Positions 34,068-44,233 are shown, counted from the stretch's first letter. The stretch is DNA of 64,000 nt from Pseudomonas sp. FEN (GCF_904067045.1 NZ_CAJFDC010000001.1:868001-932000); one strand, 5' to 3'. Notes: generated by a model not told the origin, from the letters alone. Translations and numbers: made by a program.

Positions 34068-34518
34068 TAGGGTCTATTCCTTTAGACACTAGAACGGCAG
34101 TCCGAGTACGCTCGGCTACATCTAGATAAGTGTGCTCCATGGGTACTTATTTATCAGCGCCGACGCCACCAGGCGGTAAGGCGTAGCACCGACACAAGAT
34201 ACTAGCCACTTTTCCACACTGAATCCAGGTGACCCTTGTTGTTAACGGGTACTCGGCGCGAGCCAACACCCAGGACACTTGGACCTGTGTTCATACCGCA
34301 ATCATCAGTCATCGCACAACATAACAAGCTTCTACTGGGCAACCGGAGGCGGTGTGCCAGTATCGGGCTCGACGATCAGATCTCCAGACGCAACCAGTGA
34401 ACGTCACGCGCCCTATCATTCGTTCAGTTGATAGTAACCATCAAGGAATGCCTGTTTTGTTTTTCTGCCAAAGGAGGAAGATAGCCACATACGAACTTGC
34501 TTCAGAAGGAAACACACG
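34068..34518. other. 451-base region without a gene
   Basis: I find no open reading frame with coding character on either strand and no clear repeat. The last part, 34440-34518, should hold the promoter of the secreted protein gene at 34519, and AGAAGGAAA just upstream of its ATG is the ribosome-binding site. Confidence 0.5.
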
Positions 34519-35190
34519 ATGAGAATTTCCACCTTGCTGGCTCTTGTCGTCGTATTGACCGGCGGTTTCCTCGCCACCGCCCCGACCTACGCCACCGAAG
34601 ATCAGTCCTGCCATTTCCTGCCGGTGGTCGATAGCACCGCCAGCCTGAAACACGCCCAATCGGTGGGGGTGCTCTACAGCGAAAACACTGTCAGTACGCT
34701 CCAGTACCTTGAGCGCTACCACAGCGTCGCGCTGAACGGCGCGAAAAATGCCGCGCTGGACCCACGCATCAGCGACGCGTTCGTCAGCAGCTCCGATCCG
34801 AAGCTGGCCATCGACTGGCTTATGGGTTCGCTGCAGAAACAGTTCACTTCGGTGACCGTCTATGACAACCTCGATGCGCTGGTAAAGGCCCGTCCTGACG
34901 TGGTGGTGATGCTCGACACCTACAGCCGCCTGGTAACCAAGCGCAACAGCCAGTTCGAAGCACGTTTCGTCGCCACCTTCTATGACTCGAACCTGCAGTA
35001 CATCGGCAAAGCCGAAGGCTTCGGTGAAAAAGCACTGCCTTCGATCTGGGTCCATGGCAAGGCAGCCCCGGAGATTGCCGCGCAGATCAACCAGCAGCGC
35101 GAGTTGCAGGTCAACGCTCTGAAACAATTCGACACTTCGCTCAACGCCCTGGTGACCTCCAGCGACACCGACCGGGTTGCCAGCAACTGA
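34519..35190 (+). CDS. Secreted protein, unknown function
   Basis: The 223-residue protein begins with a signal peptide (ISTLLALVVVLTGGFLATAPTYA split at about residue 25). Its mature domain shows alternating helices and strands, such as VVVMLDTYSRLVTKRNSQ and FVATFYDSNLQYIGKA. The pattern VGVLYSENT...ALVKARPDVVVMLDTY resembles periplasmic or outer-membrane-linked proteins that share a lipoprotein-like LptE/YajG-like plan, but I cannot name a family. It is a single-gene unit closed by a perfect hairpin terminator at 35211. Confidence 0.75.
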   Translation: MRISTLLALVVVLTGGFLATAPTYATEDQSCHFLPVVDSTASLKHAQSVGVLYSENTVSTLQYLERYHSVALNGAKNAALDPRISDAFVSSSDPKLAIDWLMGSLQKQFTSVTVYDNLDALVKARPDVVVMLDTYSRLVTKRNSQFEARFVATFYDSNLQYIGKAEGFGEKALPSIWVHGKAAPEIAAQINQQRELQVNALKQFDTSLNALVTSSDTDRVASN

Positions 35191-35210
35191 TTCTGATTCC
35201 GCCACGTATT

Positions 35211-35233
35211 CAGGGGGAGCCATGCTCCCCCTG
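35211..35233 (+). terminator. Perfect hairpin terminator after the secreted protein gene
   Basis: CAGGGGGAGC pairs with GCTCCCCCTG, ten perfect pairs with the loop CAT. The tail CTCTCTTCT is T-rich but broken. Confidence 0.8.
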
Positions 35234-35588
35234 CTCTCTTCTGCTCGTCAGCCAATCAAAGCCGCCACTTGAAGTCTCGTATCGACAACGGAACACAAGA
35301 GGATATTGAAGTCAGCGCGAGTGCCGTCGAATACTACACGAGGAAACATTAAGATTCGCATTTGAGAACAGATGCAATATGTACACGAAACAAATTTTCA
35401 ATCACCGCAATTATTTAAATAACATGGGTATTCGCCCAACTTTTCAGTATGCTTTATCCCTTGAACGCGCCTCTTTCTAAGGCGAACGCCAATGATTGTC
35501 GATTACATCAGAACACACACTTAAGTTAGCTGGAAAGCTTTGAGTTTCGTGCGCTGATAGTCATTTGCAAATAATGGAAAAGCAGCTG
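35234..35588. other. 355-base AT-rich spacer without a gene
   Basis: The stretch is much AT-richer than the window average, mainly 35340-35480, and holds no credible gene. It must contain the promoter of the cation efflux gene. I see no convincing Zur, Fur or MerR-type palindrome. Confidence 0.45.
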
Positions 35589-36545
35589 ATGAACAATGAA
35601 CAGTTCTCCGAAGACTCCGAGGACGAATACTGCAGTCCCGCCGAACGAGCGGCGGCGGCTTCCCGTTGTACCTGGGCGAGTGTGGGCATCAATCTGGCAC
35701 TGTCCTGCACTCAGATCGTGGTGGGTATCCTGTCGAAATCCCAGGGTCTGATCGCCGACGGTATTCATTCCCTGTCGGACCTGATTGCCGACTTCGTGGT
35801 GCTGTTCGCCAGCCATAAAAGCAAGCAGGACGCCGATGAAGGCCACCCTTATGGGCACTTGCGCTTTGAAACGGCCGCCTCGATGGTCCTTGGACTGCTG
35901 CTGCTGGCCGTGGGCATCGGTATGATCGGTTCAGCCGTGCTCAAGCTTGAAACACCGGAGTCCATCCAGACGGTGCATATGACCGCGCTCTGGGTCGCGG
36001 GCGGCGCGCTGCTGACCAAGGAACTGCTGTTTCGCTACATGCTTGCCGTGGCGAAAAAGGTAAAATCGAGTCTGTTGATTGCCAACGCCTGGCATGCGCG
36101 CTCGGATGCGGCTTCGTCGCTGGTGGTCGGCATCGGTATTGCTGGCAACCTGGCGGGTTATCCCATTCTCGACCCGATTGCCGCGCTGGTGGTCGGCGGC
36201 ATGATTGCCCGGATGGGCTGGTCATTTGGCTGGAACGCCTTGAATGACCTGATGGACAGTGCCGCCGACGAAGAAGAGGTAGCCTCTATTCGTACCACAC
36301 TATTGGAGACCCCCGGCATCAAGGGGGTACATGATGTGCGCACGCGCAAAATGGGCGACATGCTCACCGTCGATGCACATATCGAAGTGGAGGCCTCGAT
36401 GACGGTTGAAGAAGGCCACGCCATTGCCGTGGCCGCCCGTCAAAATGTCATGCTGCGCCATCGCGTCCTGAACCTGATGACGCACATCGACCCCTGGCAT
36501 CGACCAGACCTGGATCATCTCGACCCGGCCAGATCCGGAGTCTGA
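35589..36545 (+). CDS. Cation diffusion facilitator (CDF) metal exporter
   Basis: The 318-residue reading from ATG 35589 is preferred because GGAAAAG lies about 10 bases upstream; ATGs at 35565 and 35574 are alternatives. Six membrane segments cover about 25-215, with the metal sites DGIHSLSD (span 2) and HARSDAASS (span 5). The cytoplasmic C-terminal domain has DVRTRKMGDMLTVDAHIEV. The HxxxD pattern in both sites is seen in zinc-, iron- or manganese-type CDF proteins. It exports a divalent metal in exchange for protons. A hairpin terminator follows. Confidence 0.9.
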   Translation: MNNEQFSEDSEDEYCSPAERAAAASRCTWASVGINLALSCTQIVVGILSKSQGLIADGIHSLSDLIADFVVLFASHKSKQDADEGHPYGHLRFETAASMVLGLLLLAVGIGMIGSAVLKLETPESIQTVHMTALWVAGGALLTKELLFRYMLAVAKKVKSSLLIANAWHARSDAASSLVVGIGIAGNLAGYPILDPIAALVVGGMIARMGWSFGWNALNDLMDSAADEEEVASIRTTLLETPGIKGVHDVRTRKMGDMLTVDAHIEVEASMTVEEGHAIAVAARQNVMLRHRVLNLMTHIDPWHRPDLDHLDPARSGV

Positions 36546-36583
36546 AATCCTCACGGCACAGAGGCCGTCCCAGCGCTCGATCC

Positions 36584-36611
36584 GGCCTGAAGCGGTAATC
36601 CGCATCAGGCC
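36584..36611 (+). terminator. Terminator between the CDF and ddl genes
   Basis: GGCCTGA-A-GCGG pairs with CCGC-A-TCAGGCC around the loop TAAT. CTTTC follows on the plus strand. It separates two converging genes. Confidence 0.7.
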
Positions 36612-36613
36612 TT

Positions 36614-37708
36614 TCAGCGACTGTTCTTCAACTTTTTCCGGGTCGCATGCCGCTCCAGCGCCAGTTCGATCAAGCGGCTCACCAGTTCGCTGTAACTCAT
36701 CCCCGCCGCTTGCCAGAGTTTGGGGTACATGCTGATGCGGGTAAAACCGGGCAGTGAGTTGACCTCGTTGATCAGCACCTCGCCGTCAGCGGTGAGAAAC
36801 ACATCGACCCGCGCCAATCCGGCGCAGCCCAGCACCTGGAACGCCTCGATGGCTTGCGCGCGAATGCGCTCGCTATCCTCCACGCTGATCGCCGCGGGCA
36901 CCACCACTTCAGCGGCCTGCTCATCGATGTATTTGCTGTCGTAGGAATAGAAGCCGCCGTGCACAACGATCTCGCCGCAACCGCTGGCCTGCGGGTGGTC
37001 GTTGCCCAGGATTGCGCACTCGATCTCCCGTCCGCTGACCGCCGATTCGATCAGGACCTTTTCGTCGAAATCCAGGGCCAGGGCCAAGGCGACCTGGTAC
37101 TCCTCGGCTGTCTCGACCTTGCTCACGCCAACCGATGAGCCCTGGTTCGCCGGTTTGATGAACAGCGGCAGGCCGAGCTTCGCCCGCGCGGCCTCGAAAC
37201 CGAGCCGGGCGGCGCTGGCCCGGGTCACGGTGATGAAAGGCGTCACCGCCAGCCCGGCATCGCGCAGCAGGCGCTTGCTCACGTCCTTGTCCATGCACAC
37301 GGCCGAGCCGAGGACATCGGAGCCGACAAAAGGCAGGTCGGTCATGCGCAGCAAGCCTTGCAGGCATCCGTCTTCACCGAGGGTGCCGTGGACGATGGGG
37401 AAGATCACATCGACCTGTTCCAGCAGCGCCTGGTTGTGGGTGTCGACCAGTTGCTGGCTGGACTTGCCAGGGACCACGGCCAGCTCGCGATTGGATCGGT
37501 TCAAGGCAATGAGCGCCGGGTTTTCAGCGTTGATCAGGTAGTCGGAGCTGTCGTTGAGGTGCCAGTGGCCTTGTTTGTCGATACCGATCAGGACCGGCTC
37601 GAAACGCTTGCGATCCAATGCATCGACCACGTTGCGCGCCGATTGCAGCGATACTTCGTGCTCGGCCCCCATGCCTCCGAAAATAATCCCGACTCGCAAC
37701 TTGCCCAT
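36614..37708 (-). CDS. ddlA: D-alanine-D-alanine ligase
   Basis: ATG 37708, with GAGG 7 bases upstream, gives 364 residues beginning [21 protein letters not shown]. This is the DdlA-length form rather than the shorter DdlB of the dcw cell-wall cluster. ATP-grasp features are [18 protein letters not shown], the loop FDEKVLIES and the C-terminal metal site [10 protein letters not shown]. It joins two D-alanines with ATP for peptidoglycan. Pseudomonas usually has both ddlA and ddlB; this copy lies outside a cell-wall cluster. It may be monocistronic. Confidence 0.93.
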   Translation of the reverse strand: MGKLRVGIIFGGMGAEHEVSLQSARNVVDALDRKRFEPVLIGIDKQGHWHLNDSSDYLINAENPALIALNRSNRELAVVPGKSSQQLVDTHNQALLEQVDVIFPIVHGTLGEDGCLQGLLRMTDLPFVGSDVLGSAVCMDKDVSKRLLRDAGLAVTPFITVTRASAARLGFEAARAKLGLPLFIKPANQGSSVGVSKVETAEEYQVALALALDFDEKVLIESAVSGREIECAILGNDHPQASGCGEIVVHGGFYSYDSKYIDEQAAEVVVPAAISVEDSERIRAQAIEAFQVLGCAGLARVDVFLTADGEVLINEVNSLPGFTRISMYPKLWQAAGMSYSELVSRLIELALERHATRKKLKNSR

Positions 37709-37822
37709 CTTCCGACCTCGTGTCCAAATCTGTGTTTCAGGGGGGATTCCCTCTGTGCGCAGACTATTCGCAAGGCGGTGGTTTGGCATCCCCCTGGGTT
37801 GGGGTATTTTGAATAATACGTA

Positions 37823-38275
37823 TTACTCGCCTTTCCAATTCACATTCACAGTCTCACTGGCCTCCCCACTCAGTACAACACTCTGCCTCTCCTCACGACC
37901 ATTACGATGGCTGACAATCTCGTACTTGCCCGCTGGCAACTTGACGTACACCATCGGCCCAACCTGGGTCAGCGACAGCACCGACTCGCCACCCGCCTTT
38001 TGGATCGTGATGTCGACATCAGGCACGTATTCACCCTTGGCACCCACGCTCATGACAATATGCAGGTTATAACCGCGAGCCTGGAGCATTGCCCGGGTTT
38101 CATCCTCGCCGATACCCCCCGTCAGGTAAGAGACGCCGTTCTGGGTCTGCGGCGATAGCTGCACGGCCTCCTGGTTGATCGGTTCAGTCTCTCCCGCCGC
38201 CGAAACGATCGCGGGCATGCCCAATAGCACAAGGCCAGGCAAGGCGCAGAGTAAAAAAACACGAATAGAGATCAT
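37823..38275 (-). CDS. Small secreted protein with a carboxypeptidase-regulatory-like fold
   Basis: ATG 38275 (GGGAG 8 bases upstream) gives 150 residues with a signal peptide (FLLCALPGLVLLGMPAIVSA, cut near residue 27). The C-terminal part, about 75-148, reads as a small beta-sandwich (VPDVDITIQKAG, MVYVKLPAGKYEIVS, ETVNVNW) like the PEGA/CarboxypepD-regulatory group. The N-terminal part has GVSYLTGGIGEDET, a segment often seen before such domains in Pseudomonas periplasmic proteins. Function unknown. Confidence 0.72.
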   Translation of the reverse strand: MISIRVFLLCALPGLVLLGMPAIVSAAGETEPINQEAVQLSPQTQNGVSYLTGGIGEDETRAMLQARGYNLHIVMSVGAKGEYVPDVDITIQKAGGESVLSLTQVGPMVYVKLPAGKYEIVSHRNGREERQSVVLSGEASETVNVNWKGE

Positions 38276-38517
38276 GATGAACACTCCCTGGCTCCGCTGG
38301 AGCCGGTGTCTCATCCGTCAGGCTGAGCTGGCAGCCGATTTCATTCGACAGACCGGTGCGGACTCTTTGGTTGGCAAGCGAGCCGCGCGGATGAGCGGGG
38401 GTTGATTTTCACTTCGCAGCAAAGGCCCCTTGAGTCTAGTGCCAACCGACCACCTGCTTAGATCAATTTCAACTCAGCTCAAGACCGGAGCGGACTACCC
38501 GTTTCCAGGCGCCGGCA

Positions 38518-38545
38518 GGAAAACGCCCGATGGCGGCATCGGGCG
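38518..38545 (-). terminator. Terminator after the DyP-type peroxidase gene
   Basis: CGCCCGATG (38524-38532) pairs perfectly with CATCGGGCG (38537-38545), with a 4-base loop, and the minus strand continues TTTTCC. It ends the leftward peroxidase gene. Confidence 0.82.
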
Positions 38546-38566
38546 TCGCTCAGGCAAGACCAGGAT

Positions 38567-39436
38567 TCAAACGGCTGACAGCGCGCTGAGGTCCAGACGG
38601 CCCTCGCTCAATGGCGGGCACCAGTAATAGCCACCGGTAATCGGTCGACTGAAGCGATACAAGGCGTCGACGATGCCGTCGTCCAGTCCGCTCATGCGCC
38701 GCAATTGCGCTTCGAAGGCCTCGAAGGAATGACCGAACGCCAGGAACATCAGGCCGGCGCCCTGCTCGTTCGACCAGGGCATGGAGCGGCGCACCACGAA
38801 GGCTTCCGGGGCAAAGCTCTCTTGAGCGGTACGTTTGACGTGGGCGGACTCCGGCGCGTCCTCCAACTCTTCATTATCACTCTTGCGCCGCCCCATGATG
38901 TTGTCCTGCTCATGGGCCGGCAGCGCGGCGAAAGCATCCAGGTCATGCTGCCACTGCTGGATCGCGGCAAAGCTGCCACCGTCGGCGGCGATCCCCGCGG
39001 CCACGGCGGCCTCGTCCACCGGGTTCTCGGTGCCGTCTTCATAACCGGTCAGGTCATGGCCACTTTTGTGGCGAAATGCTTCGGTCATCTGCACCCGTTT
39101 CAGGGCTGGTGCCAGCGCCCTCTCCAACTCGCGACTGCGATGCAACAACTCGCCACGGTCTTCGCCATGCAACCAGCACCACAGGGCATGCTGGGTCGAT
39201 GGATTATCCACACCCGCGCCGGTGATGCCGGGAAATGCCCGCAATCCTTGGACATGACACCCCAGTGCCTGCACCAGCGACTCGCCAAAACCGACCACGG
39301 TGCGCTTGACGTCCACCAATCGGGCGAGATTGTCGAGTGCAGCCGGCAAGGCTTCGGCGGACTCAAGGGCGAAGAACAAGTGGCGTGCCTGCAAGGGCAC
39401 AGGCTTGGCAAGGATGCCTGGCTGGTAGTGGCTCAT
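38567..39436 (-). CDS. DyP-type heme peroxidase
   Basis: ATG 39436 follows AAGGAG at 5 bases and gives 289 residues beginning MSHYQPGIL. The DyP hallmark GYEDGTENP (GxxDG, the catalytic Asp) is present. The heme-ligand His should lie in the C-terminal half near FLAFGHSFEAFEAQL, and the distal Arg in SFAPEAFVVRRSMPW. There is no Tat or Sec signal, so the enzyme is cytoplasmic or inside an encapsulin-like shell; no encapsulin gene is present nearby. It oxidises dyes or phenols with hydrogen peroxide. Confidence 0.92.
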   Translation of the reverse strand: MSHYQPGILAKPVPLQARHLFFALESAEALPAALDNLARLVDVKRTVVGFGESLVQALGCHVQGLRAFPGITGAGVDNPSTQHALWCWLHGEDRGELLHRSRELERALAPALKRVQMTEAFRHKSGHDLTGYEDGTENPVDEAAVAAGIAADGGSFAAIQQWQHDLDAFAALPAHEQDNIMGRRKSDNEELEDAPESAHVKRTAQESFAPEAFVVRRSMPWSNEQGAGLMFLAFGHSFEAFEAQLRRMSGLDDGIVDALYRFSRPITGGYYWCPPLSEGRLDLSALSAV

Positions 39437-39511
39437 GAGAACTCCTTTTGGCAAAGTCGCAAGTTTACCTTTGTTGCGCCCGCTACGCTTGCGGCTGAGA
39501 TGACAGCCCCC

Positions 39512-41143
39512 TCAGAGCTTGTGGGTCATGTAGCGCCCACGTCCGGTTTTCTTGGCCTGATACATGACGCGATCCGCGGTCAGCAGCAGCGCATCGGCGG
39601 AGCTCTCTCCGCTCCCCAGGGCGACACCAATCGACACTCCCACCTTGCAGGCCGTACCGGCAATGAGAAAAGGCATGCTCAGCGCCTCAATGCACTTGGT
39701 TGCCACGGCGCCCACGGTTTCTTCGGCGTCGGCGCCCAGGTTGCTGAGCAGGACCACGAACTCGTCACCCCCAATGCGCGCCAGGGTATCGGTCTCCCGC
39801 ACCACAGCACCAAAGCGCTTGGCGACCTGACGCAACACCTCGTCGCCGGCCTCGTGCCCAAGGGTGTCATTGATCCGTTTGAAGCCATCAAGGTCCATGA
39901 ACAACAAGCCGACCATCGTCCCTTTCCGTTGCGCCTGCGCCAGCACCTGACGCAAGCGGCCAGACAGTTGATGTCGGTTGGGAAGGCCCGTCAGCGTATC
40001 GTGATGGGCAATCCGTTCGAGTTCGGCCTGTTTCTCATGGAGCTTGAACAACAAGCGATTGAACGCCGAGATCAAGTGACCGACTTCATCGTTGCGCACC
40101 ACCGGCAAGGACGTATGGGGCAGTTCGTCACGGGTCATGCTGTCCGCCTGGGCGGCGGCATGGAACAGCGGACGAAAGACAAAGTACAGTCCGATGGAGG
40201 CGATAATGGCAAACACCAGCGTCGAGAGGACGGCGCCCCTGATCACGAAATCCTGGATTCGCTCAACGGTTGCAAACGCTTCGCGACCCGGCAGGCGGGC
40301 GACGATGAACCAGCCCGTGCTCGGCACCGACGCCATGGCACGGACCTCCTCCTTGCCCTCGGCATCCAGTGTTATCCCGGCACCGCGAAAGCCCTCCATG
40401 GCCCGGTCCTGCAGCTTGTTGAGGCCCGGTGGGGCTATCGAGGAGACGTCCATCCCCTGTTGCGATGGCTCGATCTGCAGACGACTTTCTGGAAAAATCA
40501 GCTGGAACTTACCCGTTGCCGTCCCCCCACGACTCTGCAGCATTGAATCAAGAAAGCCGGGCGCGGCGAGTTCCATCATGCCCACCAGTACCGCCTCTAC
40601 CTCACCCGCCGCATTCCGGATAGGCGCGGATATCGGCAACACGGGCTTCGCGCTCTCCCGCCCCTCGAGCGGTCGACCGATAAAAGGCTTACCGGCCAGC
40701 CCCGACTGGATATAGTCACGATCAGCATAATCCGTATCGGCGGGCGCTTCCTGATCAGGGTAGCCCGCCACCCGCTTGCCACTGGCGTTGACGATGATGA
40801 TTTCGCTCGAAAACAGTGCCTGATAAGGGGAGCGATCCCGCAGCCAGCCACGCAGTTGTTCGGGCCGGGCCAGTAAATCGACGGGCACGCTGGCCGCCAG
40901 ACGCTCGATCAAAAGCCGGCGCCGAATGACCTTGGTATCGACATCCTGAGCGACATAAGTCGCCAGCGCCAGTTGCTGACCTTGCGCGACGGCGCCCAGA
41001 TCCTCGCGCAGAAAGTCGGTCAACACGTAATAGCGTATGACAGCACCAGAAGTCACAATGCACAGCGCCAACACCAGCAGTCGGGTCAACACGCTGTTGT
41101 AGATTCGAGCAAGGATGAGTGATGCATGATGCTTTTTTGACAT
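39512..41143 (-). CDS. Diguanylate cyclase with Cache sensor and HAMP-like linker
   Basis: This 543-residue membrane protein has one span near residues 18-38, a large periplasmic Cache-type domain to about 290, a second span around 298-318 and a HAMP-like linker. A complete GGDEF domain follows from about 380. The active site GGDEF is intact and the inhibitory site RETD lies five residues before it, so product feedback is expected. It makes cyclic-di-GMP in response to an outside ligand. No good ribosome site is seen before ATG 41143. It ends with a normal C-terminus (GRYMTHKL). Confidence 0.92.
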   Translation of the reverse strand: MSKKHHASLILARIYNSVLTRLLVLALCIVTSGAVIRYYVLTDFLREDLGAVAQGQQLALATYVAQDVDTKVIRRRLLIERLAASVPVDLLARPEQLRGWLRDRSPYQALFSSEIIIVNASGKRVAGYPDQEAPADTDYADRDYIQSGLAGKPFIGRPLEGRESAKPVLPISAPIRNAAGEVEAVLVGMMELAAPGFLDSMLQSRGGTATGKFQLIFPESRLQIEPSQQGMDVSSIAPPGLNKLQDRAMEGFRGAGITLDAEGKEEVRAMASVPSTGWFIVARLPGREAFATVERIQDFVIRGAVLSTLVFAIIASIGLYFVFRPLFHAAAQADSMTRDELPHTSLPVVRNDEVGHLISAFNRLLFKLHEKQAELERIAHHDTLTGLPNRHQLSGRLRQVLAQAQRKGTMVGLLFMDLDGFKRINDTLGHEAGDEVLRQVAKRFGAVVRETDTLARIGGDEFVVLLSNLGADAEETVGAVATKCIEALSMPFLIAGTACKVGVSIGVALGSGESSADALLLTADRVMYQAKKTGRGRYMTHKL

Positions 41144-41187
41144 TACTGGAGTGTAACCGACGACATTGCACTTTTCGCTACATTCGA

Positions 41188-41379
41188 ACCATCGTTCAGG
41201 AGTTCGGTTACAAATTCGACCGCGACTTCACTCAACAGGCTGAAGTCGCCGACGGAGCGACCGAGGTGCGGCATTCGGTACTCACTGAAGCCGGGGTGAA
41301 CACGCGCACCTCGGTCGGGATGTTCCAACTACCGAAAACCGCCTCGGTCGAGGTAGACAGGGTGGTGCTGCTCAATTAG
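41188..41379 (+). pseudogene. Possible 3' remnant of a RidA/YjgF-like gene
   Basis: On the plus strand, between the diguanylate cyclase and the chemotaxis transducer, an open stretch ends NTRTSVGMFQLPKTASVEVDR. The pattern R(T/S)xVxxxxLPKxAxVE(V/I) is the last strand of RidA/YjgF proteins. No plausible start or first two thirds of such a gene exist, and the frame runs into the neighbour by 8 bases. I read it as a decayed fragment. It could also be chance. Confidence 0.35.
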
Positions 41380-42688
41380 TCAGCTGGTTGGCGAACTGCC
41401 CGACCGCATTGACCACCTTCTGCGCACCGTCCTGGATCTCGACGATCACCGTACCCGCCTCCGCCGCCAACGCAAGGCCTTCCTCGGCCTGGGTCTTGCC
41501 GCTGTTCATCAGTGAAACCGCATCCCGCGCCATGTCCTGGTTCTGCCGCACCACGCCGACGATCTCGTCCGTGGCCTGGCTGGTGCGCGACGCCAACTGC
41601 CGCACTTCGTCTGCTACCACCGCGAAACCACGACCCTGCTCGCCCGCGCGCGCCGCCTCGATGGCCGCGTTGAGCGCCAGCAGGTTGGTCTGCTCGGCAA
41701 TGCCGCTGATGGTCTTGACGATGCTGCCGATCACCTGGGATTGCTCATTCAAGGCCTCGATCCCTTCACTGGCCGTTTGCATGTGCGCGGCCAGGTCGCG
41801 CATCACTTCCACCGCCTGGGTCACCACGGTGGTGCCGCGCTGGGCGGTGCTGTCGGTCTGCAATGAAGTGCCATAGGCAATGTTCGCCGCGTTGGCCACC
41901 GCCCTCTCCTGATTCACCTGGTCGGTGATCACGGTTGCGAACTTGACCACTTTGTAGAGCTTTTCGTTGGCGTCGAGTACCGGGTTATAGGATGCCTCCA
42001 GCCAGACCTCGCGCCCATGGCTGTCGACCCGCTTGAAACGGCCGGCGACAAACTCACCGGCATGCAGGCGCTTCCAGAACGCTTCGTAATCGGGGCTGTT
42101 GTATTCCGCCGGCTCGCAGAACATACGGTGATGCTTGCCCTGGATCTGCGCCAGGTTGTAGCCCATGCTGTTGAGGAAGCGGTCGTTGGCGGTGAGCACC
42201 TCACCGGCCAGGTTGAACTCGATCACTGCGGTGGAACGCAACAGCGCGCCGATCAGGTTTTCGTGCTCGCGGGACGCTTCGATGGTGCGGGTCAGGTCGT
42301 TGGCGTATATCGAAAAACTGCGGATATGCCCCTGAGAATTACGAATCGGCTGCAGGATCGAGCGCAACCAGGCTTCCTTGCCGTTACCGCGTAACAAACG
42401 CACCGCGCCGCTGAAATGTTCACCCCGGGTCAGGGCATTCTTGAAGCGCTGATGAAAATCCGAATGTTTCAGGTCATCCGGCACGAATTCATCCAGGCTG
42501 CGTCCTAGCAACGAGCCGCTCGAGTAGAGCATTTCCTCGGTAAAGTTCTGGTTGACCGATTCGATGCGGCCATCGGGGTCCAGAGTCAGTACAAGCATTT
42601 CCAGTTCCAGACTGTCCTTGACTTGCTGAAGGCTGGAGAGTTCTTCGCGAAGAGCCGACAGCTCCTGCTTCAAGCGTTTGTTAAACAT
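41372..42688 (-). CDS. PAS-PAS methyl-accepting chemotaxis protein (BdlA-like, soluble)
   Basis: The 438-residue protein starts with a short coiled coil and has two PAS domains (about 28-140, 147-262, with [14 protein letters not shown] and [14 protein letters not shown]). A methyl-accepting signalling domain whose tip is [18 protein letters not shown] follows. No membrane span is present, so it is cytoplasmic. The second PAS has [17 protein letters not shown], as in BdlA/Aer-like sensors where heme or FAD reads redox state. BdlA controls biofilm dispersion in P. aeruginosa. Its position next to a diguanylate cyclase supports a link to c-di-GMP. A GTG at 42697 is an alternative start. Confidence 0.9.
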   Translation of the reverse strand: MFNKRLKQELSALREELSSLQQVKDSLELEMLVLTLDPDGRIESVNQNFTEEMLYSSGSLLGRSLDEFVPDDLKHSDFHQRFKNALTRGEHFSGAVRLLRGNGKEAWLRSILQPIRNSQGHIRSFSIYANDLTRTIEASREHENLIGALLRSTAVIEFNLAGEVLTANDRFLNSMGYNLAQIQGKHHRMFCEPAEYNSPDYEAFWKRLHAGEFVAGRFKRVDSHGREVWLEASYNPVLDANEKLYKVVKFATVITDQVNQERAVANAANIAYGTSLQTDSTAQRGTTVVTQAVEVMRDLAAHMQTASEGIEALNEQSQVIGSIVKTISGIAEQTNLLALNAAIEAARAGEQGRGFAVVADEVRQLASRTSQATDEIVGVVRQNQDMARDAVSLMNSGKTQAEEGLALAAEAGTVIVEIQDGAQKVVNAVGQFANQLTN

Positions 42689-42879
42689 GGAAAGCACCGA
42701 TGAGCAATTGAGAGCACAGGTAATAAACTGTCATTGCCATCGGCTAGGGTATTTTTTTCTGAAGGAGGATACTGGGTTATTTCCAGCGGCAGCCCGCGAC
42801 AATTCGAGTGAATTTTTTCCACACCCGGGGATCTTGTTTAGAACAATGGAGAAGAATCACAGGGAGAATTTTCAGATTT

Positions 42880-43104
42880 ATGAGCACGGCAAAACTTTTC
42901 GTTATCGACTACACCCATCATGGCGTTCCCAAGTCCTTCATTATCCGATCGGAGCGCATGGACAATAGCGAGGCTTGGCACTGGGCCAGCTGTGACGCTG
43001 GCGTGGGCCGCATCGGCAAATTCGGTCGAGAGCGGGTGAGGAAAACCAGCAAACCCATGGCCGAAAAGTTCGGTATAGAAGCGGTGAGCTGGCGCCCCGT
43101 CTGA
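42880..43104 (+). CDS. DUF6555-family small protein
   Basis: The 74-residue protein begins MSTAKLFVIDYTHHGVPK and contains AWHWASCDAGVGRIGKFGRE. I associate this pattern with DUF6555, a short Pseudomonas family without known role. AGGGAG lies about 13 bases upstream, further away than ideal. The protein is basic at the C-terminus and has no membrane segment. It stands alone before the SIS gene and divergent from the chemotaxis transducer. Confidence 0.72.
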   Translation: MSTAKLFVIDYTHHGVPKSFIIRSERMDNSEAWHWASCDAGVGRIGKFGRERVRKTSKPMAEKFGIEAVSWRPV

Positions 43105-43159
43105 GGTGTGGCCAGAAGTCATTGCGCCATTCTCGGACGGGCACCCAGGTATTTACGTT

Positions 43160-44188
43160 ATGTCACTGATGCTCCAGGAAACCCTGTCGATCCCCTCTGT
43201 CGTGCAGCGCATGCTCGACAATGACAGCGCCATCGTCGCGCTGAGCGAGCAACTGGCCGGTGCTTTGCCGGAGTTGATCATCAGCGTCGCCCGCGGCAGT
43301 TCGGATCATGCCGCCGCCTACTTCGGCTATGCCATGATGAGCCAGGTCGGAATTCCCTGGCTGTCGATTCCACTGTCGCTGGTCAGCCTGCAACAGCCGC
43401 CGTTGCGCCTGAAACACTGCTGGGTGGCCGCCCTGTCGCAATCGGGCAAGAGCCCGGACCTGATCGCCAGCGTGGACTACCTGAAACAACGCGGCGCCCG
43501 CGTGGCGGCGTTCGTCAACACAGCCGAGTCGCCGTTGGCCGCGGCCAGCGACGCCGAGGTGCTGTTGCCAGCGGGGCTGGAGCAGAGCGTGGCCGCGACC
43601 AAAAGCTATGTCGCCATGCTGATGGCCGGGGTGCAGACCGTGGCGGCACTGGCTGCCAGGCTGGGACAGGGCAACAACCTTGGCCTCGCCCTGCAAGGCT
43701 TGCCCGCCGCCCTCGCGCGGGCAGACAATGAGAACTGGTCAAAGGCCCTCGAGGTACTGCACCCGGTCGACAAGATGGTGGTGATCGGCCGCGGCCCGGC
43801 GCTACCCATCGCTCTGGAGGCGGCCCTGAAACTCAAGGAAACCTCGGGGATCCAGGCTGAGGCTTTTTCCAGCGCCGAGGTCCGCCATGGACCAATGGAA
43901 ATCATCGAGGCCGGTTACCCGGTCCTGCTCTTCGCCCCGTCCGGGCCCGAGCAGGCCGGCACCCTGGCGTTCGCCGAAGATATGCGGCGGCGCGGGGCAC
44001 GGGTCCTGCTGGTAGCACCACCGGGCACGCCCGGCGCCAACTTGACCAGCCTGCCGACGGCGCACCCGTTGCTGGAACCGTTCACCATGATCCAGGGGTT
44101 TTACCTGATGGCGGCAAGGCTGGCCGAACTGCGCGGACGCAATCCCGATCAGCCGCGGTTCCTCAAGAAGGTGACCGAGACGCGTTGA
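43160..44188 (+). CDS. SIS-domain sugar-phosphate isomerase/deaminase-like protein
   Basis: The 342 residues form two SIS domains (about 30-160 and 195-330). The first has ARGSSDHAAAYFGYA and ALSQSGKSPDLIAS; the second has VIGRGPALPIALEAALKLKETSGIQAEA split over the loop, then SSAEVRHGPMEI. This is the isomerase half of glucosamine-6-phosphate synthase without the glutaminase half, as in NagB-II/AgaS and related deaminases. ATG 43160 is used because the family begins near it. No nag genes are adjacent; a transporter gene at 44234 faces it. The true substrate is unknown. Confidence 0.85.
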   Translation: MSLMLQETLSIPSVVQRMLDNDSAIVALSEQLAGALPELIISVARGSSDHAAAYFGYAMMSQVGIPWLSIPLSLVSLQQPPLRLKHCWVAALSQSGKSPDLIASVDYLKQRGARVAAFVNTAESPLAAASDAEVLLPAGLEQSVAATKSYVAMLMAGVQTVAALAARLGQGNNLGLALQGLPAALARADNENWSKALEVLHPVDKMVVIGRGPALPIALEAALKLKETSGIQAEAFSSAEVRHGPMEIIEAGYPVLLFAPSGPEQAGTLAFAEDMRRRGARVLLVAPPGTPGANLTSLPTAHPLLEPFTMIQGFYLMAARLAELRGRNPDQPRFLKKVTETR

Positions 44189-44233
44189 CTTCAGAAAGCC
44201 GCCCCTGCCGATGAACCACCCGACGGACGCGGC

